A DNA stretch of 64,000 nucleotides from Cercis canadensis (lineage: Eukaryota > Streptophyta > Magnoliopsida > Fabales > Fabaceae). Below are positions 21,515 to 32,700 of the stretch, in pieces. Under the pieces are notes generated by a model, which saw only the letters and a list, made by a program, of their open reading frames with translations, made no database searches and had not been told where the DNA came from. Every line of letters begins with the position of its first letter. Within the stretch, counting starts at the first letter, position 1. The position numbers and the translations under genes were made by a program. Where the stretch lies: contig QAOA01003736.1 of the NCBI GenBank assembly GCA_003255065.1, positions 274,077 through 338,076 of the forward strand. Reading direction: 5' to 3'.

Positions 21515-24500
21515 ATGCCAACCGTAGCTGTGAAGCTCTATAGCGTCTTCTTCAAATTCCTCTTGAAGCACCGTTTGCAGAACCGGGTTCAATCCCAACC
21601 CGAAGAAGCCAGCCCGTTTGGAGTTACGTCGCGACCCGAGGAATCGGTTGCCGCGGCCAATCCTTCCTTCACTGATGGTGTTGCCACCAAGGATATCCAT
21701 ATCGATCCCTTTACATCTCTTTCAATCAGAATCTTCCTCCCGGAATCTGCACTTACCCCACCCGAACCCGATTCTAAACCCCCTCCCAAACCCAAGCCTA
21801 GGCTCACCAATCGAAAATCCGATCTTGAATCTCGATCTTCGCAAGTTGATTTGGCGAATCATAATTCAAATCCTTATCCTTCGCGGCGGAACAGTTATGC
21901 ACCTGGTGGTGCGCCCCCTAGAGAAGAAACGAGAAGGAACAGTTACGGGGGGAGCCATGATATGGATGGGTTGAGTTTGATGACGGTCGGATATAAAGGC
22001 TACTCTCCATCGTTAGCTAATCGTCGTAAATTGCCGGTAATGTTGCAATTTCATGGCGGTGGTTGGGTTAGTGGGAGCAGCGATTCTGTTGCCAACGATT
22101 TTTTCTGTCGGCGGATTGCCAAACTTTGCGATGTGATTGTTTTGGCCGTTGGGTATCGGCTTGCGCCTGAAAATCGCTATCCGGCAGCGTTTGAGGACAG
22201 TTTGAAGGTATTGAATTGGCTGGCAAAACAGGCGAATTTAGCTGAATGTAGTAAATCGATGGGGATTGGACGGGGTGCTGGGACTGAGTCTAAAAAATCA
22301 GATTCTCACAGGCACATTGTTGACACGTTTGGAGCTTCAATGGTTGAGCCATGGTTGGCCTCTCATGGAGATCCATCAAGGTAACAGTTGTTATTCCTGT
22401 GTGATTCAGTTGAATTATATTCTAACCCTACCGTGCTAGGCTAATATAATTAGACATTTTCCGATTCAAATATGAATATTGTGGTTGTAAGCAATACAGC
22501 ATGCCGTCGATTTTTATTTTTATGGACAAATTGCCTCTTTCTGAATATACATGGGGAGTATAGGTGAAGGTATCCCTTCCTATCATTGCTTGCTTGGTCA
22601 AGGGATCCCGGAGATGGGGTGGGGGCACCAACTAGGCAGTAGAGTTTTCAAATAACAGTGGGTGATAAGTGCTACTCATCACTTGAGCTTGATGAACACA
22701 AGTTTAAGTTGAAATCCAAGTTTCTTCTTAATTCCAATGAATTGAGTGACTTACATTTGTGCTCAAGTGATAACTACTTCTCTAACGTGAGAGTTATTTT
22801 TTTACATTATTATTCAAATAACTCTCTAACTGTAGCTGTGATAAAACCTCATTTTGGTGCATTTCCTGTTGCAATCACATAATATCTGGTTCATGTATAT
22901 AGTCGGGGATTCTCAGTTGTTACAGAAAGAGCACTTAGTATGGTGAAATTCATAATTTATTTGCCACAATCAGTGTGGTTCCCCAATTTCATTTTGCTGT
23001 CTTGCCTTTTTCGTCCTTTCTCTCTTAAATTGTCTAGTCTTTATTGAATTAAACTTCTTCTTACTTGTCTATACTTGATTTTGCTACTATTGTCTTTTGG
23101 TTAAAGAATACTTTTGTTAATCTCATATTGCTACTTTTACATTCGAGATTATCTCTGATTCTTTCTGCTAGACGAGGAATTATTGTCTCTGCTATTGTTT
23201 ACATATGCAGTACTTTTCTTTGTTCATCTTGTTGCGAGAGATTAGTCTCATGATATTATTTGTTTCACTTTGGAATTTGTCTTCAGCTTAGTCCTTAACA
23301 ACCTGCATTTTGATAACTTCAGTTAGTAAAATAGAATTGTCTTGGAAACCATGGATGTATTGAAAGAGAGGAGGTAAATGGATGATGGAATGCAGAATTT
23401 TCCTCGAATGGAGGACACTCAATGACTAGCTCTGGTCATCCTGCGCTACTGGATTGTGAAATTAGAGATTTTTATATTATAAAGGATAGGATTTGTAGTA
23501 CTTAAACTACAACTTGTATGGACCTGTTTTTACTTGGGATTTCTATCCTTCTTGCTTTTAGTTTGATTGGTTCTTTAGTATTTATTGTCAGTATCTTCTT
23601 CTTTTTACTTGATTTTGTTTTTTCCCCTGTGCTTTTCAGGAGAACTTTTTGAACTTTATACACTTAAATGGCATCCCTTTGGCACTTTAGTGGTAAAAAG
23701 ACTTGATTGAAAAGTAGAGAAATTTATCCATGTCCTAGATTATGCTAGTTTAATCCAATTGATTTGCAAGGGCTTAAATATGCGAGTGGAGAAGTACAAT
23801 GATCATAAGACGATAGGAAATGGGGTAGGCTACATGGGTTCATAATGAAGGCTAACAGAATGCTCCACCTCAACATGAAACTTTTTCTGCCATTCTCATG
23901 TTTAGAGTTGACTCGAATAACTGTTTTGGACTTATATCTTTCCAAATTACTTTTACTCATGATGTTTGTGTTGTTCATTTTGTTCTTCTTGATCTAGTCA
24001 TGAATTATCTACTTTTTTGTTTCCTTCTAGGGTTCCATCTCATCATAGTGTAAGCCCAATCAACTGAGACAATTCTTTGTCATAATATCTTTTAACTAAA
24101 GCTATTCTTGACTTTGGCTAAGTATCTCATTCTTATTTAATTTTTTTTTTTCCAAAAAAGGAAAAGTTTCAAAAACCTTAACTTTTTAATCTGTGCTATA
24201 TTCATTTCTTGGGCATGTTCCTTTAACAACCCCAGTATCTGTACCATGAATCTTTATTAGGAAATCAGTCTAATTGTGGTTATCTTCCCCATTTGGGATA
24301 TTTGACATCATTTTTGCTTGACAATAATGCTCTTCACGTGTTACCCTTTATTAGAGGACATATTCTGTGTCAGTGTGTTTTTTATGATGTTTAAAATATG
24401 ATTATTGTTTTTGCTTGATTATGTTATCATTTATAATTTGGCAGAGATTTTACCTGTTACTTTCTTAGGGGATAGTTGTTTATATATTCTAATGCTATGC

Positions 24501-25240
24501 TGCCCAAATGGGGCCTTGTTGGAAAGTACGAAAATTATGCCAACAGCCTAAGATGCAGGATATCCTCTTTGTGGATAAGTTGTTGTGTTGTATGTCATCT
24601 CAGTTTCTGCATATCATGATTTATTGTGTTCCAAGCTAGTCCTCACGGACTAATGTATTGTGTCAGTTTTCTGTCTGACCTTTTGTTTTTAAATTGAAAC
24701 AGGTGTGTTCTTCTTGGCGTGAGTTGTGGTGCAAATATTGCAGACTATGTGGCTCGAAAAGCAGTGGAAGCAGGCAAGCTTTTGGACCCTGTCAAGGTGG
24801 TTGCACAGATCCTGATGTATCCATTCTTTGTTGGAAGTGTGCCCACTCATTCTGAAATAAAGTTGGCAAACTCCTATTTTTATGACAAGGCTATGTGCAT
24901 GCTTGCATGGAAACTATTCCTACCTGAAGAAGAATTTAACCTAGACCACCCAGTTGCTAATCCCTTAGTCCCAAGTCGGGGGCCTCCTTTAAAGCTTATG
25001 CCTCCAACATTAACTGTGGTAGCAGAACATGACTGGATGAGGGACCGTGCCATTGCTTACTCAGAGGAGCTCCGGAAGGTGAATGTGGATGCACCTGTTT
25101 ATGAGTATAAGGATGCAGTACATGAATTTGCAACCCTTGACATGCTTCTCAAAACTCCTCAGGCCCAGGTTTGTGCCGAGGACATTGCCATCTGGGTGAA
25201 GAAATATATTTCACTCCGAGGTCATGAATTCTCATATTGA
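21515..25240 (+). CDS. CXE11: CXE11-like carboxylesterase (alpha/beta hydrolase, HSL/GID1 fold)
   Basis: Predicted 467-residue hydrolase of plant carboxylesterase class related to CXE11/CXE16. Exons: 21515-22380 and 24703-25240, joined in phase 2 across a 2.3 kb intron. The oxyanion-hole motif HGGGW starts at His180. The nucleophile elbow is GVSCG with Ser296; the likely acid is Asp399 in AEHDWMRDRA and the base is His429 in DAVHEFATL. All catalytic parts are present, unlike GID1 receptors, where the base is lost, so an active esterase is likely. The N-terminal ~175 residues are longer than in typical ~320-residue CXEs and include a Pro/Ser/Arg-rich insert (about residues 75-150); this fits the CXE11 subgroup. 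The substrate is unknown. The start is the first ATG after a GA-rich leader. In Arabidopsis, from memory, CXE11 lies beside the PGAP1-like gene, as here. Confidence 0.92.
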
Positions 25241-25645
25241 GTAGGAGATAACGAAATGGGATGATGATGATGAGCGGGAAACCTTCTATCTCTCTTTGAA
25301 AATAGCTTTGGGTCACCCTTTTGCAGCCATACCTGGGAGTTGTGATATATTACTTGATTTGTTTTCATGCTCGATAAGGCATTGGTTGTTGACCGATTCC
25401 ATGTTCACTCCACCTGTCACTTCTTTTTGTAAGATATAGATTTGGCCGAGAGTAGGATTAGTTGAGCCTGTGAGATGCATTCACCCCATGCATACCTAAT
25501 TTGGACATTCTTCTTTCATTTTTTCCTGTGTATTACGAAGTGCTATTTCTCATGAAAATATATAAATTTAATTAACTATGTATGTTCTTGGGGGTGTGTC
25601 AGTGTGTGGGTGTGTGTGTCAGTGTGAGTGTGCAGGCTCCATTCT

Positions 25646-25723
25646 CTAATCTAATGCGACACTATTTTTAAATGGGCCGCTGAGTTCTCCAATCTAATGC
25701 GACACTATTGTTAAATGGGCCGC
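25646..25723 (+). repeat. Short tandem repeat, 43-bp spacing
   Basis: A 35-base sequence containing AATCTAATGCGACACTATT and AAATGGGCCGC occurs at 25646-25680 and again at 25689-25723, with two differences. It lies just downstream of the CXE11 3' end. Confidence 0.85.
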
Positions 25724-26848
25724 ATCGAACTCATAACTAATCAAGCATTTCAATAGCAAGTCTTAGTGTTAAATTTTCACTAAAAGTTGGAGTTTCTATG
25801 AGAATGCTGATTCAGCCGTTCAGGTTCTTGGATAATTCAGACTGACGAGGACTCATCCTTGAGTTACCATATAGTTACGCCCTAGGAAGAAGAGTTTGTT
25901 TAATTTAATTACCCCAAAGCCTATGCGTTTTTCCTAAGTTTGCTTAGTTGCGCACAATGTTTTTCTCGTGCTGACGACAACTGTTGTTCATCATTTTCTG
26001 CTTGTTGATTTTCCGGTACTAGACAAACCGATACCATCCATTAATATATATAAATACGGGGTGGTCTTAATATGAAAGCGTGGGGGATAAATTGAAATGA
26101 ATGTTTGAGGTAATGGCTAGCTTTGCTCCCTCCCTTGGAAGATGCTATGGCGAGAGAAATGAACCATGAAGAAGCTGAACCTGATATGGAATCCAGGTTA
26201 TATGCATCTTAATCAACCAAGCCCTAGCCAGTTTGGCTAGTTGGTCTCACAATATTGGAAGCACTTTGAGGGATGAGGCAGCCACCGTGGCCGTGGGGTG
26301 TGCTCGGATTGATCAGAACTAAGCAGATGAATCATCTGGGCATAGTCATGTGCATACAAATAGGTGGCCCCTCTGTCGACTTTGTCCTGTAACCATGCGT
26401 TCATGGACTAATACAATAAATCTTCTCTTGTAGAAAAGTCACTTCCTTACTTTCAAGCGGCTTCAGAAACAATTTCAGTAATAATTTCATGAAAGAAATA
26501 ACCAACAATACAAATCTGTCCAACACTTTTCTTCTTCTCACTGCCATCCCATCCTTTGGTTCCATGCTTAGCTTAAAAGGAACAAACTACAAGTTATTTT
26601 CATTTAGGTGTCTACCAAGCTTACGTGACTAGCTCATTGACATGCTTGGAATTTGGAAATCATCATTTGCCGTTTTTTAACGCATACTTCAATCGACTAA
26701 ATATTTGATTCTGAATCTTAGACAAACCCAAGCAAGTGTAATTAGGAAAGGGAGGTCAAGTTGGAATTTGATCTAAGATGCTTGCGCTTAGACTTTTTTT
26801 CTCCTTTTTTTTTTTTTTGTAACTGGCACTCAAAAATTTTTATCATGA

Positions 26849-27057
26849 GAATTCTATAATATTATATGAATATGTCATACTATACTAACGTGACAAATAT
26901 TTATCATTAATATATAATTTTTATATTTTATTGGATATAAAATATATTTATCTTATTATCTCAAACAAATTTAAAAATAATTAACTTATACACATGTATT
27001 TAACTATTTTTATATGGTATAACATACTATATCCATACTAAAATTATTTAAGAAACC
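26849..27057 (-). repeat. Dispersed AT-rich repeat, copy 2 (inverted)
   Basis: Reverse-strand copy of the family at 18886 and 50163. On the minus strand it begins GTTTCTTAAATAATTTT, continues with GTATGTTATACC and ACATGTGTATAAG, and ends TATTATAGAATTCTC. Its start and end agree best with copy 3, which helps set the element borders. Confidence 0.7.
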
Positions 27058-27185
27058 CTGTTTTACCAACTACACTAACGTACAACATTTCCATTTGAGA
27101 CCATTCAGGCGACTGCTGGGGCCTCTTAGCCCTTCAACTATATGACTAATGTTTAGGCAATAGAGTCTAATAAAAACTTAGCAAG

Positions 27186-27212
27186 AAAAAAAAAANAAAA
27201 AAAAACAAAAAA
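27186..27212 (+). repeat. Poly-A tract with N
   Basis: A long A run interrupted by an N at 27196 and one C. No gene or retrocopy could be recognised directly upstream. Confidence 0.8.
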
Positions 27213-28991
27213 CCTCAGAGGTAATATTGATAGCAATTGATCTTTCTAGCACATTGCTTTTAAGATGGTTACACTTCATGGATTTCATGGGCCTATTCCA
27301 CCTTGATGTGTCACTATCAGTTATAGTGTATTGGGGTCTTTCATATTTCCGCCAAAGAAATTAGAATTAAGTCATTTGCATTTGCACACTCTTATTTTTT
27401 GTTCAATGTGCACACAATTTTAAATTTGAATACTGAAAATGGGTCCATGAAAAATTTCACACTAAAATTTTAATTTGATAATTTAAATTAACTTTAAACT
27501 GAAAGCCTGAAATTGCACGAGTATAATTTCTTTAAAAATGATGGTATTTGTATTATGAAATATGGTTAAAAATAAAAAAAAAATATACAAAAAAAAATTG
27601 ATCTGTTCAACAGGAATATTCATGGTTACCTTATTAAAGTATCCGACTTAAATTCAATTTTTCAACTAGTCATTCACGTGTTTATACTAAAGTCAATAAT
27701 AATGTTATCCTATTTGAAACTCTTTGAGAACATTATTGTTTTTGTGGTATAAAATTTGTAAAAAGACTGATGAGTTCTTTTTATATATATATTAATATTA
27801 ATTTTAGTTTGGTTTCTTTAACACTATTTATTTGAAAAAGTCAGCTATCCATTTTTCCCTTGAATAATTAAGAGCTATAAGTGAAGGTATCTTCTTTACT
27901 TATATGATTATCTTTAGTTTCTCATTTTCTCAAAGATATGTGGGTATTTTTGTAAATTATATGTGATTATCCTTCACCCAACATATGATTACTAAGTAAG
28001 ATTAGTTCTATATAGACATAAATTCATTCAAACATAAATGAGTATTCTTATAATTTATGTGGCTATCATTTAGCATTCATTTTCCCGAGCTATCTAAGCA
28101 TCTTTTTGACTTTGTAGTTATATTTTATGTAATATGTAAGTATCATGTAAAAATAGTCACAAAGGTAAAATGAGTAATTTATTATTTCCATAAACATTAT
28201 TGGAGGAATCAAACTAAAATTGATATTTATAAGAGGTATGGATATTTTGTACAACTTTATGTAATCAAAAGGGGGCAAGGTTTGTTGGATCTACTCATTA
28301 CTTTATTTCTTATAATGTAAGAAGAAATGAACTTTTTCAATCACACAAATTAAAAAGCTTAACTGGGGAGGCAAAAATTGCCGGCGTGTTTTCTACCACA
28401 CTAGAAATAAGGGAATGACTATTTAAATAAAAAAGGGAAGAGTTTTCTCATAGTGGTCTGCACAATTTATTTCCTTCTCATCGATAAGTTGGGATGAAAT
28501 ATATTTTCTATTAGAATACGTATCAATTTTTATTACTAATTATATATATTTTTTAAATTCAGTTTGGATTATTTGGATAAAATATCGTACAATATATATA
28601 TATATATATTTGATGTGTGTACAAATATTGTAATACTTTGTTTTTTGCTATAATAATTCTTGGTGAGTGTCATGGGATCCTATAGTTGTAGGGTATATAT
28701 AAATATTAAATAGTAATGGGCCGCCGCATGCATTCATAATTAATTCAGACAACATGATCAAAAATGGAGGAAATATATAAACAGTTATTTCCTCCCATGC
28801 TGAAAATAGTTGAAGTTTTCATTAATGTCCAAATTTATTGAATAGAGTCAAGAGACCGTACATTTTTTGTTAGATCCTGTATTAATAACGCAAAAATTGT
28901 TTAGTCATTGTGGAAGAAGTTCATTAACGAGTTTGGAAAAAAATAAAATTGGAAGCATAACCTTCATTACTCTTTCTGTCACATGATGGTC

Positions 28992-29058
28992 TTTCAAGTT
29001 CCTATCCCGGAAACTAAAAAATAGCATTCGGAAATTGAAAATTCAGATTCAGGTGCAC
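28992..29058 (+). repeat. 67-bp sequence identical to 17940-18006 (copy 2)
   Basis: Second copy of the exact 67-base match. It runs straight into the CT-rich PGAP1 leader, so this location is more likely the true one if one copy is an assembly error. Confidence 0.9.
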
Positions 29059-29716
29059 CTCCACCTCCACCTCTCCGTCTTCTCCTCTCTTTTTCGTACA
29101 ACTCTTCCGGAGCTTTCCCCGTTTTGGTAAGCCGTCGCATTCCACTTCATTATCTTCTTCTCCGCCTCCGGTGGCTGTGGCCGTCGTGCCGCCGTCTCAG
29201 TTGAGACCGGAGATGTGTTTCAGATCCATATGCTGAATTTGAAGATTTCATCTGCTTTTTACTTCAATATGTTGCACTAATTCACCTCATTTGCTAGTAA
29301 TCTACGCTTCAAAAGAGTTAATGGCTTTATTCTTTTATTATTCTTTTGGTTTGTTATAGATCTCCATGTTAACTGGGGATTTTGATCTGTATGAGTAACT
29401 GGTGCGATTGACTTGATGTTTGTGTGAATCTTATGTTAGAAGAGTTATACTGAATGCTAAAGTTGTGGTATGGTTCAGTGATAGGAGCTTCTGTTTTGCT
29501 TCTAGCCTGCAGCTCTGTTTTAAATTAGCACTACTTACTGCTTTGAATTTGTTTCTGCTATTATAACATGTTGTCTTTTTCAGAGCTTGCTGCTGTTTGA
29601 TTTCCAGCAAGTTGGTTGAGGTTGGTATTCGAAGGGTGAAATTCCATGGACAGACGAGCAAACTAAGTAACATGGGATGTGAGCTAAACTCTTCTGGATA
29701 GAACCTTTAATCAACA

Positions 29717-32700
29717 ATGGCGGGTTTCAGAGCGAAAATTGGAGTTTCAGTTCTGATTATTATCTTAGTAATAGGGATTGGCCTTGCTGCTTTATATGGT
29801 TTGTTGAAGCCTATTTCAAATGGATGTGTCATGACATACATGTATCCAACATACATACCCATCTCTTCGTCAGAAAGCATTTCACCAGCAAAGTATGGAT
29901 TGTACTTGTATCATGAGGGTTGGAAAAAGATAGATTTTAAGGAGTATCTTAAAAAGCTTAAGGGTGTACCAGTGCTTTTTATCCCAGGCAATGGTGGAAG
30001 CTACAAACAGGCAAGGTCCTCTTTCTTCTTCTTTAAATTAAGTTAAAATTTGTTTTTAAAATTATATATTCCTGTTGCTAGTGAGACTATTTCAACGTTT
30101 GAAGGACAAAAAGCATTATGTGGTTATTGTGGAAGTAATACAAGTTGAAATCTGGGAAAAAACTGGTCGATATGCCTAGATTTAATGTTCTAAAGATGCA
30201 TTTAGAAATTTGAAATGAAAAGTTTTAATATGGGCCTACATTGGTTTATTTGATGAGATTCATGTACATTGTTTGATTTTATGGTTGCATGATAATATGT
30301 TGATGAAAACCTGCACAACTAGTTACCTATTGAAGCCTGAAGTTTGCTTCATCACGGTCATTGATTTGAGTCTGGGATTACTTGATACTAGGTTCCTGCC
30401 TGAGGGTTTCGTATTTGGAGTTTGTGAAATTTTCTTTAAAATAGGGGAAAGGTGGTTCCTTGTTGTTACTAAGCAGAAAAAACAGATAAAAAGTTGGGCA
30501 AAAATGGAGGAATATTAAATATATTTCATAAGGATCTAACTCTTGGTAATAATTTCTGATTTAGTTGTATCTATTGTCTGTTAATATTATGTAAACACTT
30601 TTTTTTTTAATTTTTTTTTATTTTAAAATAAATACATCTTTGTTTTATTATTGCCCAAATTGTATATCCTCATAATTGGTCTCTTCTGCTTTTCTCCACA
30701 TAACAGGTACGGTCTTTGGCTGCAGAATCTGATAGGGCATATCAGAATGGGCCCCTAGAGTGTAAATTTTACCAAGATGCTTCCTTAACTCCTGAAGAAG
30801 GAGGAGCAGATACAAACTTATCCGGTTTCCACTTACCCAATCAGTATACTAGCAGGCTAGATTGGTTTGCTGTGGATCTTGAAGGTGAACATTCTGCAAT
30901 GGATGGTGGGATTATTGAAGAGCACACTGAGTATGTTGTATATGCCATTCACAAGGTATGCAAATGAATGTTGGATGGTATCATGCAGTTGTAGTCTTCA
31001 GATTGTTTGATTTCTAGTGTATTTATGGCTAACTTCTTATGTGTTATTTATTATTAAATATGTATTTTATTTACATCCAATGAATTATGTTCCTTGTTTG
31101 ATTGATTTTGTTTTAATAGTAATATTTTACAAATGTTCCACATAAAGAAGAAAATAAGTCAGATATTTCATTTGGTCATTCCACGTCTCAGTGCATATAA
31201 GTCCCCCTGGTGGCGTGTGCTCCCCTGGCTTTGTTGATACTTTAAACTACATCCTTCTCTGTTTTCAAGTTAATAAAATTAGGCCTTATAGGCTTGTGCT
31301 ATACTGTCATTTTCTCTGAACTTATCTGACTATATGGCTCACTTTACTTGTGGCAGGTATTTGTTGATGTTGTTTACTCTGTGCCATACTTATCATGTAT
31401 TCTTGCTTGCAGATTTTGGACCAATATAAAGTGTCTTATGATGCTCGAGCGAGAGAAGGTGCTGCGGCTTCTGGAAGTTCGCCAAAAAGTGTGATATTAG
31501 TTGGTCACTCTATGGGTGGTTTTGTTGCTAGAGCTGCTATTATCCACCCTCGTCTGAGAAAATCAGCAGTTGAAACTGTTGTTACACTTTCAACCCCACA
31601 TCAGTAAGTTTTTTCCTCTTATGTTCTTGGTTGTTCTTATTATGTGCATTGCTTAAATGTTTGATGGGATTCATCTATTTTATTCAGATCACCTCCTTTG
31701 GCATTGCAGCCTTCCTTGGGCCACTATTTTGCTCGTGTAAATCAGGAGTGGCGAGAGGGATACAAGTTTCAAACCACAAACACTGGACGTTATGTGTCTG
31801 ATCCTGTATTGTCTCATGTTGTTGTTGTATCTATTTCTGGAGCATATAATGACTATCAGGTATAATGTTTTCTAATCTGCCCTGTGTATAGAGTAGATTA
31901 TCTGCATTGATGATGAAAAAAAGGATGGCTGGTGTACACACTTCACAAGACTAAATTATGTCTTACATTATTTCTAAGTTATTGACTTCATTTTAAATAA
32001 ATAGCCCTCTTGTGGTCTCCATTTAATGGCAACCTTTATCTGGTGTCTGTTTTCTTGATTTACTGTAATACTATTTTGAAATGTTATCTCATGCAAGTAA
32101 TGTATATTCTCTGCACCTTAGCTTAGTTGTCCATTTTGGATATTGTTCTTTTGGCACGACTCTATGGAAGTTTGGATTATACACAAAGCCATTTGGAGAC
32201 AGAGTGGAATGATATTTCCTTTTTAATTGTTTGAATGCCCTTTATTATATTTCCAGTATTTAGGTTACTACTAAATATGAACGTTGATTATGTGGTGTAT
32301 GTTAATTCTTCCCTTTTGTTTTCAGGTGCGGTCAAAATTATCATCACTTGATAATATTGTGCCTCCAACACATGGCTTCATGATCAGTAGTACGGCCATG
32401 AAAAATGTGTGGTTGTCAATGGAACATCAGGCTATTCTATGGTGTAATCAACTGGTTGTCCAAGTAAGCAGAACTCTCTTTGTCAAGAACAGAGACTTAA
32501 TTATTCTAGAGTTGGTCTTTATCATTTGCATTATTTTTCAGGTGTCCCACACCCTTCTTAGTTTGATAGACTCCAGAACAGGCCAACCTTTTCCTGATAC
32601 TCAAAAAAGACTTGCAGTTTTCTCAAGAATGCTACGTAGTGGAATATCACAGATGATTCAAGCACCCTCTTTTAAGCAATCAACAAGCATTGCAGTTCAC

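Larger units (their letters stand above)
25241..29716. other. Intergenic region and PGAP1 leader
   Basis: About 4.5 kb with no supported protein gene. 25241-25560 is likely the CXE11 3' UTR. A GT-rich patch (about 25591-25636) and a 43-bp tandem repeat follow. Around 26048-26058 a TATATATAAATA box precedes sequence that ends with AATAAA near 26421; this could mark a short non-coding transcript, but no product is seen. 26500-28980 is AT-rich with one dispersed repeat copy and (TA)n at 28591-28609. From 29059 a CT-rich segment (CCTCCACCTCCACCTCTCC) looks like the PGAP1 5' leader, perhaps with a leader intron from GTAAGCC near 29127 to an AG near 29582. Confidence 0.55.

Noticed and set aside
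27186-27212. Poly-A tract as the tail of a retrocopy
   Set aside because: No gene-like sequence precedes it.
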